Shown: positions 1 to 9,959 of the stretch, piece after piece
How the letters are laid out: the number at the start of each line of letters is the position of its first letter
Numbering within the stretch: position 1 is the stretch's first letter
Assembly: GCF_009377205.1 (NCBI RefSeq)
Contig: NZ_VJZE01000050.1
Location: 1 to 33,625, forward strand
DNA length: 33,625 bases
Reading direction: 5' to 3'
From: Streptomyces phyllanthi
GTDB lineage: Bacteria > Actinomycetota > Actinomycetes > Streptomycetales > Streptomycetaceae
The notes under the pieces: model-generated
What the model saw: only the letters and a program-made list of their open reading frames with translations
Told to the model about the DNA's origin: nothing
Databases searched by the model: none
Translations under genes and position numbers: made by a program

Positions 1-21
1 CCTCCAACCAAAAGGTGACCC

Positions 22-882
<861 letters not shown>

Positions 883-893
883 TAGGGTGACGG

Positions 894-946
894 GCTCGGG
901 GGCCCTCCCCCAGGCTCTCGGCCGCGCTCGAGCAGGGGGGACCCCC
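894..946. repeat. GC-rich intergenic inverted-repeat element
   Basis: The gap between the methylase and the kinase is filled by runs that can pair: GCTCG at 894-898 with CGAGC at 929-933, GGGGG at 898-902 or CCCCC at 907-911 with the G and C runs at 935-946. From memory, similar G-run/C-run elements recur between Streptomyces genes. It may act as a weak terminator or mRNA stabiliser for the upstream gene. No U-tract follows. Confidence 0.4.
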
Positions 947-975
947 ATGCCAGACGCGAGAGGTGGGGTACGGGG

Positions 976-2124
976 ATGAGTGTCGGCACGAGCAGGGCAC
1001 CGGGTGCACCCGGCGTGGGCGCCGGCGCCGCGCCCGGCCACGGTGATCTCGCCGAGCTCGGCATCGGCCCCGAGGACCTCCCGGACGGACTCGTCGTCGC
1101 CGACGAGCACGGCACCGTGATCTGCTTCAACGCCGCCGCCGCCCGTATCACCGCCGTCCCCGCCGCCGACGCCCTCGGGCGCCGGCTCGAAGTGGCCCTG
1201 CCGTTAGAGGACCTGGAGGGCCGCCGGTGGTGGCAGCTGACGGACCCGTACGGCGGGCTCGCCATCCGGGTCGGGCAGCCCGAGCGGAACCTGCTGCTGC
1301 CCGGTGGGCGCGAGGTGCTCGTCTCGGCGCGGTACGTCCGTACGGAACCCACCGGGCCCGTCCGCCGTGTCATCGTCTGTCTCCGCGACACCGAGGCCCG
1401 CCGCCGTACCGAGCGCAGCCACGCCGAGCTGATCGCCACCGTCGCCCACGAGCTGCGCTCGCCGCTCACCTCCGTCAAGGGGTTCACCGCGACCCTGCTC
1501 GCCAAGTGGGAACGGTTCACGGACGACCAGAAGAAGCTGATGCTGGAGACCGTCGACGCCGACGCCAACCGGGTGACACGGCTCATCGCCGAGCTCCTCG
1601 ACATCTCGCGCATCGACTCGGGGCGCCTCGAGGTGCGCCGTCAGCCCGTCGACATCGGTGCCGCCGTCGGACGGCACATCCACGCGTACGTCGCCGCGGG
1701 TCAGCCCGCCGACCGGTTCCTGCTGCGGATCCAGCAGCCGCTGCCCGGCCTCTGGGCCGATCCCGACAAGATCGACCAGGTGCTCAGCAACCTGCTGGAA
1801 AATGCCGTGCGCCACGGCGAGGGAACCGTCACGATTGACGTCCAGCCCTCGGCCTCCCCGCGCGAGCGGGAAGAAGACGGCGAACACGCCGCCACGTCGG
1901 TCACGGTGAGCGACGAGGGGCCCGGCATCCCGGAGGAGTCCATGAACCGCGTCTTCACCCGCTTCTGGCGGGGCAGCAAGCGCGGCGGCACGGGCCTCGG
2001 GCTGTACATCGTCAAGGGCATCGTCGAGGCCCACGGCGGCACCATCACGGTCGGCCGCGCCCCCGGCGGCGGCGCCGAGTTCCGATTTACGTTGCCCGTG
2101 GGCACCCCGGCGTATCTGCAGTAA
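976..2124 (+). CDS. PAS-domain sensor histidine kinase
   Basis: A 382-residue histidine kinase without transmembrane segments, so it probably acts in the cytosol. A PAS domain covers about residues 35-135 ([17 protein letters not shown]). HisKA follows with the phospho-acceptor H158 in [11 protein letters not shown]. The HATPase_c domain has an N box ([14 protein letters not shown], near 270), a G1 box (DEGPGIPEE), an F box (FTRFWRG) and a G2 box ([12 protein letters not shown]). No response regulator gene is adjacent, so the partner is unknown (orphan kinase). The ATG has a purine-rich GAGGTGGGG leader. Its position between the SpoU methylase and pheS is typical for Streptomyces, but no functional link to tRNA charging is shown. 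Confidence 0.93.
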   Translation: MSVGTSRAPGAPGVGAGAAPGHGDLAELGIGPEDLPDGLVVADEHGTVICFNAAAARITAVPAADALGRRLEVALPLEDLEGRRWWQLTDPYGGLAIRVGQPERNLLLPGGREVLVSARYVRTEPTGPVRRVIVCLRDTEARRRTERSHAELIATVAHELRSPLTSVKGFTATLLAKWERFTDDQKKLMLETVDADANRVTRLIAELLDISRIDSGRLEVRRQPVDIGAAVGRHIHAYVAAGQPADRFLLRIQQPLPGLWADPDKIDQVLSNLLENAVRHGEGTVTIDVQPSASPREREEDGEHAATSVTVSDEGPGIPEESMNRVFTRFWRGSKRGGTGLGLYIVKGIVEAHGGTITVGRAPGGGAEFRFTLPVGTPAYLQ

Positions 2125-2211
2125 CGCCGACCGAGGCCCCACGGGCGCATTCACCTACGTCAACCCCGTTAGACTCGGCTTTTGGCACCTTTGTGTCCCG
2201 AAGTCGGCGAC

Positions 2212-2227
2212 GATCCGCCAACGGATC
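2212..2227 (+). promoter_or_regulatory. hairpin in the pheS leader
   Basis: GATCCG (2212-2217), loop CCAA, CGGATC (2222-2227) form a perfect 6-bp stem about 44 bases upstream of the pheS start. A weak promoter-like TAGACT lies at 2170-2175. No run of Phe codons or T-box specifier is visible, so a classical attenuator is not supported. The stem is short, and its role is unknown. Confidence 0.3.
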
Positions 2228-2270
2228 CGGACGGGGACCTTCAGCCAGCCAATCGGAAGCACGGGAAGAG

Positions 2271-3392
2271 ATGTCGGCACCCAATAAGTCGTACGACCCT
2301 GTCGAGGTCGAGGCGTTGAAACCGGAAGAGATCGAGCGCATGCGGGACGAGGCGCTCGCCGCCTTTACCGCCGCGGACTCCCTCGACGCGCTCCAGGAGG
2401 CCAAGGTCGCCCACACCGGCGGCACCTCGCCGCTGGCCCTCGCCAACCGCGAGATCGGGGCCCTGCCCCCGCACGCCAAGGCCGCCGCCGGCAAGCTCGT
2501 CGGCCAGGCCCGCGGCGCCGTGAACAAGGCCCTCGCCGCCCGTCAGGCCGAGCTGGAGGTCGAGCGGGACGCCCGCGTGCTCGTCGAGGAGGCGGTCGAC
2601 GTCACCCTGCCGTACGACCGCGTACCGGCCGGTGCCCGCCACCCGCTCACCACGCTGTCGGAGCGCATCGAGGACATCTTCGTGGCCATGGGCTACGCGG
2701 TGGCCGAAGGCCCCGAGGTCGAGGCCGAGTGGTTCAACTTCGACGCGCTGAACATCGGCCCGGACCACCCGGCCCGAGGCGAGCAGGACACCTTCTTCGT
2801 GCAGGGCCCCCAGGGGGGCGCCGAGTCCGGTGTCGTGCTGCGCACCCACACCTCGCCCGTACAGATCCGCTCCCTGCTGGGCCGCGAGCTGCCGGTCTAC
2901 GTGATCTGCCCCGGCCGCGTGTACCGCACCGACGAGCTGGACGCCACGCACACCCCCGTCTTCCACCAGGTCGAGCTGCTCGCCATCGACGAGGGCCTGA
3001 CCATGGCCGACCTCAAGGGCACCCTCGACCACATGGTCCAGTCGCTGTTCGGCGAGGGCATGAAGACCCGGCTGCGGCCGAACTTCTTCCCGTTCACCGA
3101 GCCGTCCGCCGAGATGGACATGCTCTGCTACGTCTGCAAGGGCGAGTCCGTCGGCAACCCCGACCGGCCCTGCCGCACCTGCTCCAGCGAGGGCTGGATC
3201 GAGCTCGGCGGCTGCGGCATGGTCAACCCGCGGGTGCTGACCGCCTGCGGCGTCGACCCGGAGAAGTACAGCGGCTTCGCCTTCGGGTTCGGTATCGAGC
3301 GGATGCTGATGTTCCGCCACAACGTCGAAGACATGCGAGACATGGTCGAGGGTGACGTCCGGTTCACCCGGCCGTTCGGGATGGAGATCTGA
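2271..3392 (+). CDS. pheS: phenylalanyl-tRNA synthetase alpha subunit
   Basis: The 373-residue catalytic alpha subunit of the alpha2-beta2 enzyme that charges tRNA-Phe with phenylalanine. The N-terminal coiled-coil arm (about 15-100) leads into the class II core: motif 1 in [14 protein letters not shown], motif 2 around [10 protein letters not shown] and [10 protein letters not shown], and motif 3 with [13 protein letters not shown] near the C-terminus. Cysteines in CYVCKGE and CRTCSSEGW form an apparent zinc-knuckle insertion. The start at 2271 (MSAPNKSY) was chosen over the upstream frame opening because it matches the usual Streptomyces N-terminus and has GGAAGAG just before it. The stop overlaps the pheT start by one base (TGATG), which suggests translational coupling. 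Confidence 0.98.
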   Translation: MSAPNKSYDPVEVEALKPEEIERMRDEALAAFTAADSLDALQEAKVAHTGGTSPLALANREIGALPPHAKAAAGKLVGQARGAVNKALAARQAELEVERDARVLVEEAVDVTLPYDRVPAGARHPLTTLSERIEDIFVAMGYAVAEGPEVEAEWFNFDALNIGPDHPARGEQDTFFVQGPQGGAESGVVLRTHTSPVQIRSLLGRELPVYVICPGRVYRTDELDATHTPVFHQVELLAIDEGLTMADLKGTLDHMVQSLFGEGMKTRLRPNFFPFTEPSAEMDMLCYVCKGESVGNPDRPCRTCSSEGWIELGGCGMVNPRVLTACGVDPEKYSGFAFGFGIERMLMFRHNVEDMRDMVEGDVRFTRPFGMEI

Positions 3393-5914
3393 TGCGGGTC
3401 CCGCTTTCCTGGCTGCGGGAGTACGTCGACCTGCCGGCGACGGAGACCGGCCGTGACGTACAGGCCAAACTGATTTCGGCCGGTCTGGAGGTCGAGACCG
3501 TCGAGCAGCTCGGCGCCGGCCTGAAGGGCCCGCTCGTCGTGGGGCAGGTGCTGACCATCGAGGAGCTGGAGGGCTTCAAGAAGCCGATCCGGTTCTGCAC
3601 CGTCGACGTCGGCACCGCCAACGGCACCGGCGAGCCGCAGGAGATCGTCTGCGGCGCCCGTAACTTCGCCGTCGGCGACAAGGTCGTCGTGGTCCTGCCC
3701 GGTGCCACGCTGCCGGGCGGCTTCTCGATCTCCGCGCGCAAGACGTACGGCAAGACGTCCCACGGCATGATCTGCTCCAGCGACGAGCTGGGTATGGGCG
3801 ACGACGGCACCAAGGGCATCATCGTGCTGCCGCCGGAGCACGAGGTCGGCACCGACGCCATCGAGCTCCTCGAACTGGTCGACGAGGTCCTCGACATCGC
3901 CGTCACGCCCGACCGCGGCTACTGCCTCTCCCTGCGCGGTGTCGCCCGCGAGGCCGCCACCGCCTACGGTCTGCCGCTGCTCGACCCGGCGCTGCTCGAC
4001 GTGCCCGCCCCGAACGCGTTCGGCTACCCGGTCGAGGTCTCCGACCCCGCCGCCTGCGACCGCTTCACCGCGCGCACCGTCAGCGGTCTCGACCCGGAAG
4101 CGCGTTCCCCGATCTGGCTCAGGCGCCGGCTGCAGAAGGTCGGCATGCGTCCGATCTCGCTCGCCGTCGACATCACCAACTACGTGATGATGGAACTCGG
4201 TCAGCCGCTGCACGCCTACGACCGCAACCTGGTCCAGGGCGCGATCGGCGTACGCCGGGCCGAGGAGGGTGAGAAGCTCACCACCCTCGACGGCGTCGTG
4301 CGCACCCTGGACACCGAGGACCTGGTGATCACCGACGAGCGCGGCCCGATCGGGCTCGCGGGCGTCATGGGCGGCGCGAACACCGAGATCGCCGACCACG
4401 AGGCCACCGAGAACGGGGAGAGCGCCTCGACCGAGGTCGTCATCGAGGCCGCCCACTTCGACGCGGTCGCGATCGCCCGTACGGCCCGTCGCCACAAGCT
4501 GTCGTCGGAGGCGTCCCGCCGCTTCGAGCGCGGTGTCGACCCGCTGGCCGCGGCCGCCGCCGCCCAGCGCACCGTCGACCTGCTGGTGCTGCTCGCGGGC
4601 GGTACGGCCGACGCCGGTGTCACCGAGGCCGTCGCGCCTTCCGGGCCGCGCGCGATCACGATCCCGGCCGACCACCCGGACAAGGTCGCGGGCGTCACGT
4701 ACGGCCGCGAGACCGTGGTACGCCGCCTCCAGGACGTCGGCTGCGACGTGGCCGGGCAGGACGAACTGACCGTCACCCCGCCGTCCTGGCGACCCGACCT
4801 CACCGACCCGAACGACCTGGCCGAAGAGGTCATCCGCCTGGAGGGCTACGAGAACCTGCCCTCCACGCTGCCCAAGCCCCCCTCCGGCCGCGGTCTGACC
4901 CACCGGCAGCGCCTGCACCGCCGGGTCGGCCGGGCGCTGGCCGGTGCCGGATATGTCGAGGCGCCGAACTACCCGTTCATCAGCGAGCAGGTCTTCGACC
5001 AGCTCGGTCTGGACGCCGGTGACCCGGTCCGCCGTGTCGTCAAGCTCGTCAACCCGCTGAGCGACGAGGAGCCCGCGCTCCGTACGTCGCTGCTGCCGGG
5101 GCTGCTGGGCGCCCTGCGGCGCAACGACGGCCGGGGCTCGCACGACCTGGCTCTGTTCGAGACCGGTCTGGTCTTCCACCCGCGCGAGGAGCCGGGCGTC
5201 GCCGTCCGGCTGCCCGTCGACCGGCGCCCGACCGACGAGGAGATCGCCGAGCTGACCGCTGCGCTGCCCGAGCAGCCGCGTCATGTCGCGGTCGTCCTCG
5301 CGGGCGCCCGCGAGCAGGCCGGCTGGTGGGGCAAGGGCCGCCCGGCCGACTGGGCCGACGCGGTCGAAGCCGCCCGGACCGTCGCCGCCGAGGCCGGCGC
5401 CGAGCTGCTCATCCGCAAGGGGCAGTACGGGCCGTGGCACCCGGGCCGCTGCGCCGAGCTGGCGGTCGCCGCCGACGGCACCGAGCGGGTCGTGGGTCAC
5501 GCGGGCGAGCTGCACCCGCGTGTTCTGAAGGCCCTGGGGCTGCCCGCGCGCACCTGTGCGATGGAGCTCGACCTGGACGCGCTGGAGAAGGTGGGTGACG
5601 GTGCTCCGCAGGCGCCGGGCATCTCCACGTTCCCCGTCGCCACGCAGGACGTCGCCCTCGTCGTCGACGAGTTCGTGCCGGCGGTGGAGGTCGAGGCCGC
5701 GCTGCGTGAGGGCGCCGGTGAACTGCTGGAGTCCATCCGGCTGTTCGACATCTACGAGAACGCCGAGCAGCTCGGTGAGGGACGGAAGTCCCTGGCGTAC
5801 GCGCTCCGCTTCCGGGCCGGGGACCGGACGCTGACCGTGGACGAGGCGTCCGCCGCGCGTGACGCGGCGGTTGCCCTGGCGGGCGAGCGTACGGGGGCGG
5901 TTCTGCGCGGGTGA
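3392..5914 (+). CDS. pheT: phenylalanyl-tRNA synthetase beta subunit
   Basis: The 840-residue beta subunit of phenylalanyl-tRNA synthetase, which holds the editing site and the tRNA anticodon-binding module. The domains are in the normal order: B1 and tRNA-binding (OB) domain about 1-150 ([17 protein letters not shown]), B3/B4 editing domain about 210-400, B5 about 410-490, class II-like catalytic core about 490-740, and a C-terminal ferredoxin-fold anticodon-binding domain ([16 protein letters not shown] to the end). Length and domain content are full. It is coupled to pheS by a one-base overlap and followed by a strong hairpin, so pheST looks like a closed two-gene operon. Confidence 0.98.
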   Translation: MRVPLSWLREYVDLPATETGRDVQAKLISAGLEVETVEQLGAGLKGPLVVGQVLTIEELEGFKKPIRFCTVDVGTANGTGEPQEIVCGARNFAVGDKVVVVLPGATLPGGFSISARKTYGKTSHGMICSSDELGMGDDGTKGIIVLPPEHEVGTDAIELLELVDEVLDIAVTPDRGYCLSLRGVAREAATAYGLPLLDPALLDVPAPNAFGYPVEVSDPAACDRFTARTVSGLDPEARSPIWLRRRLQKVGMRPISLAVDITNYVMMELGQPLHAYDRNLVQGAIGVRRAEEGEKLTTLDGVVRTLDTEDLVITDERGPIGLAGVMGGANTEIADHEATENGESASTEVVIEAAHFDAVAIARTARRHKLSSEASRRFERGVDPLAAAAAAQRTVDLLVLLAGGTADAGVTEAVAPSGPRAITIPADHPDKVAGVTYGRETVVRRLQDVGCDVAGQDELTVTPPSWRPDLTDPNDLAEEVIRLEGYENLPSTLPKPPSGRGLTHRQRLHRRVGRALAGAGYVEAPNYPFISEQVFDQLGLDAGDPVRRVVKLVNPLSDEEPALRTSLLPGLLGALRRNDGRGSHDLALFETGLVFHPREEPGVAVRLPVDRRPTDEEIAELTAALPEQPRHVAVVLAGAREQAGWWGKGRPADWADAVEAARTVAAEAGAELLIRKGQYGPWHPGRCAELAVAADGTERVVGHAGELHPRVLKALGLPARTCAMELDLDALEKVGDGAPQAPGISTFPVATQDVALVVDEFVPAVEVEAALREGAGELLESIRLFDIYENAEQLGEGRKSLAYALRFRAGDRTLTVDEASAARDAAVALAGERTGAVLRG

Positions 5915-5924
5915 CTCCGCCGGT

Positions 5925-5994
5925 GGGCGAGGGGAACTGCGGGTTTGTCCGCCGGCCGCGGGTTGGTGGTGGCCGGTCGCAGTTCCCCTCGCCC
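5925..5994 (+). terminator. pheT terminator with a 17-bp perfect stem
   Basis: Bases 5925-5941 (GGGCGAGGGGAACTGCG) are the exact reverse complement of 5978-5994. The loop holds a nested 6-bp stem, CCGGCC (5952-5957) with GGCCGG (5971-5976). It starts 10 bases after the pheT stop and no U-run follows, as is common in Streptomyces. The arm core GGGGAACTGCG is shared with the repeat array at 7356-7770. Confidence 0.75.
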
Positions 5995-6191
5995 CTGTTC
6001 GGGGGTGCTCCCGTGCGCTCTGCAAAAAGCTTTCGCCCCCCTGAGGGGCGCTCCCGAACTCTTACCGATCACCTCACTCATTCGAGTGACAAGTTGGGGT
6101 GATCTGGAGCGATCCGGGCATCCGGTCGACAGAATCGGACCGGCCTCTCGGGGCCCTGTGCGCTGTCACGGCCTAATGGGGGGCCATCGGC

Positions 6192-7421
6192 ATGATTCGT
6201 ATGAACGCTGGGGCTCCCGGCAGGGCGTGGCCCGGGACGTACGCCTCGCGCGCGGTCACCGGGAACCGCGCGGTGGCGCGGGCCCGGGACCGGCTGCGGG
6301 CCGCTGTCGACCGTGGGGTCCGCCTCGCCGACGGTCTTCGGTCCGACCGGGACCGAGCCGACCGGCAGCCGGTCCGCTCGGGCCTCGCGGTGGGGCTGCC
6401 CCTGGTGGCGGGTGCCACGGCGATCACGTACGGACTGAGCCGTCCGACGGCGCGGCGGAGGGTGCTCGGGGCTCGGATCGTCACCAGCGCCGTCTGTCTC
6501 GCGGCCGGTACCGGCCTGGTGCTGCGCGCCAGGCGAGCGCTGCTGGGGGAGTTGCGGCAGGCCCGTGAGGTCGCCGGTGCCGCGCAGAGGACGCTGCTCA
6601 GGCCACTGCCCCCGCGTATCGACGGGCTGACCACCGCCGCCGAGCAACTCTCCGCCGACCCCGGTGCCGCCGTGGGCGGGGACCTGTACGAGGTGATCGC
6701 CACCGAGCACGGCGTGCGGGTCGTGATGGGCGATGTGCGCGGGCACGGCATCGGTGCGATCGGGACCGTCGCCGCGATCCTCGGCAGTTTCCGCGAGGCC
6801 GTGTACGACGAGGCCGAACTCTCGGGTGTGCTCAGGCGGTTGGACCGGGCCTTCGCCCGGCACCTGCGCGAGCGGTCCAAGGCCGAGCATCCGTCCACGG
6901 GATCGGACCCCGTCGGCACGGTCGCCGAGGAGTTCGTGACGGTGCTGCTGCTGGAGATCCGGCGCGACGGTGAGGTGCTCGCCCTCAACTGCGGCCACCC
7001 CTGGCCGTATCTGCTCAGCGGCGGCCGGGTGGAGTCCCTGGCCGGGGTGGCCGACCCGCTGCCCCCGCTCGGGCCGTTCCCGCTGCCCGCCGAACTGGCG
7101 GCCACCGACTGCGGCCGACTGCTGCCCGGTGAGGCGCTGTTCCTGCACACCGACGGCGTGGAGGACGCCCGGGACGCCTCGGGCAGGTTCTTCCCTCTCC
7201 CCGAGGCGCTCGCAGAGGCGACCCGCATCCGCCCGGCGTCCGCGCAGCCGGTCCTGCAGTCCGTACTCACGCAACTGCTGCACCACGCCGACGGAATGCC
7301 CGCCGACGACGTAGCCCTACTGATCCTCCACAACGACCGCCACCCCACCCGCGCCCCTCTGGGATCACGGGGAACGGCACGCCAAGCCACGACGGGCCCG
7401 CAGCCGACGAACCGCCGGTAG
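6192..7421 (+). CDS. SpoIIE/PP2C-family serine/threonine phosphatase, membrane-linked
   Basis: A 409-residue protein with a basic N-terminus, two likely transmembrane segments (about 64-82 and 96-114) and a C-terminal SpoIIE-like PP2C domain (about 130-390). Metal-binding motifs are visible: GGDLYEV near 160, GDVRGHGIGA near 180, LNCGHPWP near 265 and LFLHTDGVEDARD near 320. Proteins of this class dephosphorylate anti-sigma-factor antagonists or other phosphoproteins and often control development or stress sigma factors in Streptomyces. The ATG at 6192 is preceded by a GGGGGG run about 8 bases away. The last ~22 residues (from about APLGSRGTARQ) are read from the first unit of a non-coding repeat array, so the native C-terminus probably lay near DDVALLILHND. 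The target protein is unknown. Confidence 0.88.
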   Translation: MIRMNAGAPGRAWPGTYASRAVTGNRAVARARDRLRAAVDRGVRLADGLRSDRDRADRQPVRSGLAVGLPLVAGATAITYGLSRPTARRRVLGARIVTSAVCLAAGTGLVLRARRALLGELRQAREVAGAAQRTLLRPLPPRIDGLTTAAEQLSADPGAAVGGDLYEVIATEHGVRVVMGDVRGHGIGAIGTVAAILGSFREAVYDEAELSGVLRRLDRAFARHLRERSKAEHPSTGSDPVGTVAEEFVTVLLLEIRRDGEVLALNCGHPWPYLLSGGRVESLAGVADPLPPLGPFPLPAELAATDCGRLLPGEALFLHTDGVEDARDASGRFFPLPEALAEATRIRPASAQPVLQSVLTQLLHHADGMPADDVALLILHNDRHPTRAPLGSRGTARQATTGPQPTNRR

Positions 7422-7770
7422 CCCCTTTTTTCTGGGGCGCGGGGAACTGCGCGACTGCTCGCGACGGGCCCGCGGTGGACGAACTACCTGTTGCCCCTTT
7501 TCAGGGGCGCGGGGAACTGCGCGACTACCCGCGACGGAGCCGCAGTCGACGAACTACCAGTGGTGCCCCCTGGGGGCGCGGGGAACGGCGCGCCAAGCCA
7601 CGACGGGCCCCGCGGTGGACGAACTACCTGTAGCCCTTTTTCGGGGGCGCGGGGAACTGCGCGACTACCCGCGACGGAGCCGCAGCCGTCGAACTACCAG
7701 TGGTGCCCCCTGGGGGCGCGGGGAACGGCGCGCCAAGCCACAACGCACCCGCAGCGGACAGAACACCCGC
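7356..7770. repeat. array of six ~65-72 bp GC-rich repeat units
   Basis: Six imperfect units start at about 7356, 7422, 7494, 7566, 7634 and 7706. Most open with a C-run/G-run hairpin such as CCCCTTTTCAGGGG or CCCCCTGGGGG, followed by GCGCGGGGAAC. They then split into two types. Type A continues TGCGCGACT (units 2, 3, 5) and type B continues GGCGCGCCAAGCC (units 1, 4, 6; GGCACGCCAAGCC in unit 1). Most then share a CGACGG..CCGC..GACGAACTACC tail. Units 3+4 and 5+6 are near-copies as dimers, which points to duplication. Unit 1 is inside the end of the phosphatase ORF. No spacers or cas genes are present, so it is not CRISPR. From memory, related single units are common between Streptomyces genes. 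Confidence 0.85.
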
Positions 7771-7886
7771 ACCCCCCACCCCGTTACAAGCGGAGCGCGT
7801 GCGCACAGTCCGGGTTCGGGCACTCCGTTCACACCCCGTGCGAAGGGGGAAGCGCTACGCTGAGCCCGCGCCGGCTCCGAGCCACC

Positions 7887-7899
7887 GGAGGGCACCTCC
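7887..7899 (+). promoter_or_regulatory. hairpin occluding the ribosome-binding site of the NsdA-like gene
   Basis: GGAGG (7887-7891) is the obvious Shine-Dalgarno sequence for the ATG at 7900. It is followed by GCA and its exact complement CCTCC (7895-7899), which touches the start codon. Folding would hide the ribosome-binding site, so translation of the downstream regulator may be held low or be conditional. A TACGCT (7856-7861) upstream could be a -10 element, without a clear -35. Confidence 0.4.
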
Positions 7900-9240
7900 A
7901 TGCAGCCCAACACTCTGCTCGACGCGATCCTCGACGAGGCGGGGATGTCCCACGCGGGCCTCGCCGCCCATGTGAATCAGGCAGGGCGGGCGCGCGGCCT
8001 CACCCTCAGATATGAACACACCGCCGTGGCACGGTGGTTGAAGGGTCAGCGCCCGCGTGGACAGGTGCCCGACCTGATCTGCGAGGTGCTCGCCGGCCGG
8101 CTGCACCGTACCGTCACCCTCGACGACATCGGCCTCGGCGTACCCGGTGAGGCGGCCGGGCCGCACACCTCGTCGCTCTCCGGCTTCGTGGAGCGCGCCA
8201 CCGCCCTGTGGCGCTCCGACGAGCAGCAGCGCCCGCACATCCTCGGCGCCCCCGCCGTCACCGGAACCCCCGCCGTGATGCCCGTGTGGGAGTGGGAGAA
8301 CCCGCCCGAGGACGTGGACGTCTCACGCGGCGGCCGGCACCGCGTGAGCATGGCCGACATCGAGATGCTGCGCGCGGCCCGCACCCACTACGAGCAGATG
8401 TACCGCAAGGCGGGCGGTGTGGCCACACGCACCCGTATCGTCGGCTTCCTCAACGCCGAGGCCGCGCCGCTGCTGCGCGGCAGCTACACCGACGCCACCG
8501 GCCGTCAACTCCACCGCGCGACCGGCGGGTTGGTGGCCGTCGCGGGGATCTGCGCGTACGACTCGGACGCCCATGGGCTCGCCCAGCGGTACTTCCACCA
8601 GGCACTGCGGCTCGCCAAGGCCAGCGGCGACCGGGGACTCGGCGCGTATGTGATCGCGTTGCTGGTCAACCAGGCGCTGTTCATGAAGGAGTACCGGCAG
8701 GCCGTCGCGTTCGCGGAGGCCGCGCTGCGCGCCGCGGGCAAGCACATCACGCCCGCGCTCGCCTCGGACCTGTACGCGATGCAGGCCAAGGCGTACGCGC
8801 ACCTCGGTGACGGCACGAGCGCGCTGTCCTGCATCCGGCGTGCCGAACAGGCCGCCGAGCGCATCCGGCGCGGGTACGAACCGGACGAGACCGGCTATGT
8901 CCAGCCCGGCCTGGTCAACGTGCAGGTGGCGGAGGCCCTGCTCAGTCTCGGCGACCTGACGGCCGCGGCCGAGAACGCCGCCGCCGCGGTGGACACCCCC
9001 GCGCACGACCGGGGCCGTGTCCACCGGCTCGCCATGCTCAGCCAGATAGAGCTGAGACAGGGCAACGCCGACCGGGCGGTGGCGACCGCCGTGGAGATGG
9101 CGGAGACCGCGCGGGGCATGGAGTCCCAGCGGCTGCGCGACCGGCTGCGGGCGGTCCGTGAGCACCTGGTGCGCAGCGGCTGCGCGGGCACGGCAGAGGC
9201 CGCCGAACTCATCGACGGAGCCCTGCGCGTACCCCTGTAG
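7900..9240 (+). CDS. NsdA-like HTH/TPR regulatory protein
   Basis: A 446-residue cytosolic regulator. The N-terminal ~75 residues (LLDAILDEAGMSHAGLAAHV, then RYEHTAVARWLKGQRP) form an XRE-like helix-turn-helix of the type found in the Streptomyces NsdA group of TPR regulators. From about residue 150 the chain is helical repeat, with TPR-like pairs rich in Ala, Leu and Tyr (GLAQRYFHQALRLAKASGD, then YVIALLVNQALFMKEYRQAV). NsdA-group proteins repress sporulation and antibiotic production in S. coelicolor, and such a role here is inference. It is a single gene with GGAGG eight bases before the ATG, inside a small hairpin. The direct DNA target is unknown. Confidence 0.8.
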   Translation: MQPNTLLDAILDEAGMSHAGLAAHVNQAGRARGLTLRYEHTAVARWLKGQRPRGQVPDLICEVLAGRLHRTVTLDDIGLGVPGEAAGPHTSSLSGFVERATALWRSDEQQRPHILGAPAVTGTPAVMPVWEWENPPEDVDVSRGGRHRVSMADIEMLRAARTHYEQMYRKAGGVATRTRIVGFLNAEAAPLLRGSYTDATGRQLHRATGGLVAVAGICAYDSDAHGLAQRYFHQALRLAKASGDRGLGAYVIALLVNQALFMKEYRQAVAFAEAALRAAGKHITPALASDLYAMQAKAYAHLGDGTSALSCIRRAEQAAERIRRGYEPDETGYVQPGLVNVQVAEALLSLGDLTAAAENAAAAVDTPAHDRGRVHRLAMLSQIELRQGNADRAVATAVEMAETARGMESQRLRDRLRAVREHLVRSGCAGTAEAAELIDGALRVPL

Positions 9241-9362
9241 CGCGGCCCCCGCCGAGTGACAACCGCGCCCTCCGCGCGCGGAACGACACCCACCGCTGCG
9301 CCCTGAGCGAGCCACCATGGGCTCCCTGTGCGCCTGCTGTCAGGGCCCTCCTGCTGCGATAT

Positions 9363-9388
9363 TGCCACTTACTTGGCGGAAGGTGGCA
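9363..9388 (+). promoter_or_regulatory. inverted repeat over the NUDIX leader
   Basis: TGCCAC (9363-9368) and GTGGCA (9383-9388) are inverted around ACTTGGCGGAA and overlap the GGAAGG ribosome-binding site of the NUDIX gene. It could be a regulator-binding site or an mRNA hairpin. The surrounding AT content is locally raised. Confidence 0.3.
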
Positions 9389-9393
9389 GAACC

Positions 9394-9939
9394 ATGCAGT
9401 GGACGAAACAGAACGAACAAACTGTGTACGCAAACCGCTGGTTCAGCGTCAATCTCGCGGATGTCGCACTGCCGGACGGGCGGCACCTCGATCACTTCCT
9501 CATACGGCTGAGGCCCGTGGCCGTGGCGACGGTGGTGAACGAGGCCAACGAGGTGCTGCTCCTGTGGCGGCACCGCTTCATCACCGACAGCTGGGGATGG
9601 GAGCTCGCCGCGGGTGTGGTCGAGGACGGCGAGGACATCGCCGGGGCGGCGGCCCGCGAACTGGAGGAGGAGACCGGCTGGCGGCCGGGACCCCTGCGTC
9701 ACCTGATGAGCGTCGAGCCCTCCAACGGGCTCACCGACGCCCGGCACCACATCTTCTGGGCCGACGAGGGCAGGTACGTCGGCCATCCCGTGGACGACTT
9801 CGAGTCCGACCGTCGGGAGTGGGTCTCCCTCAAGCTCGTCCCCGACATGGTCGCCCGCGGCGAGGTCCCGGCCGCGAACATGGCGGCAGCGCTGCTCCTC
9901 CTGCACCATCTGAGGCTCGGGCAGGACGCCTTGCCCTGA
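9394..9939 (+). CDS. NUDIX hydrolase
   Basis: A 181-residue NUDIX-fold pyrophosphohydrolase, closest in layout to the ADP-ribose pyrophosphatase group. The NUDIX box GX5EX7REUXEEXGU is intact: it opens at GVVEDGEDIAG (near residue 70) and ends with RELEEETGW. It would bind Mg2+ and cleave a nucleoside diphosphate linked to another moiety. The start at 9394 (MQWTKQNEQ) was chosen over an in-frame ATG at 9328 because GGAAGG lies ten bases upstream and the extra N-terminal residues do not look like a domain. It converges on a small minus-strand gene 20 bases away. Substrate is not readable from sequence. Confidence 0.9.
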   Translation: MQWTKQNEQTVYANRWFSVNLADVALPDGRHLDHFLIRLRPVAVATVVNEANEVLLLWRHRFITDSWGWELAAGVVEDGEDIAGAAARELEEETGWRPGPLRHLMSVEPSNGLTDARHHIFWADEGRYVGHPVDDFESDRREWVSLKLVPDMVARGEVPAANMAAALLLLHHLRLGQDALP

Positions 9940-9959
9940 TCCCCCCGGCGTCCGGTGCC

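Noticed and set aside
2125..2270. Phenylalanine attenuator or T-box before pheS
   Set aside because: No run of TTC/TTT codons, no T-box sequence and no specifier loop could be found.
3128..6025. 965-codon open frame on the minus strand opposite pheS/pheT
   Set aside because: It is antisense to two certain genes, lacks any domain, and arises from high GC codon bias in the true frame.
7356..7770. CRISPR array
   Set aside because: Units are contiguous and homologous along nearly their full length, with no unique spacers and no cas genes.
7491..8015. 174-codon frame running through the repeat array into the NsdA-like gene
   Set aside because: It is made of repeat translation and then reads the wrong frame of the regulator gene; no start site.
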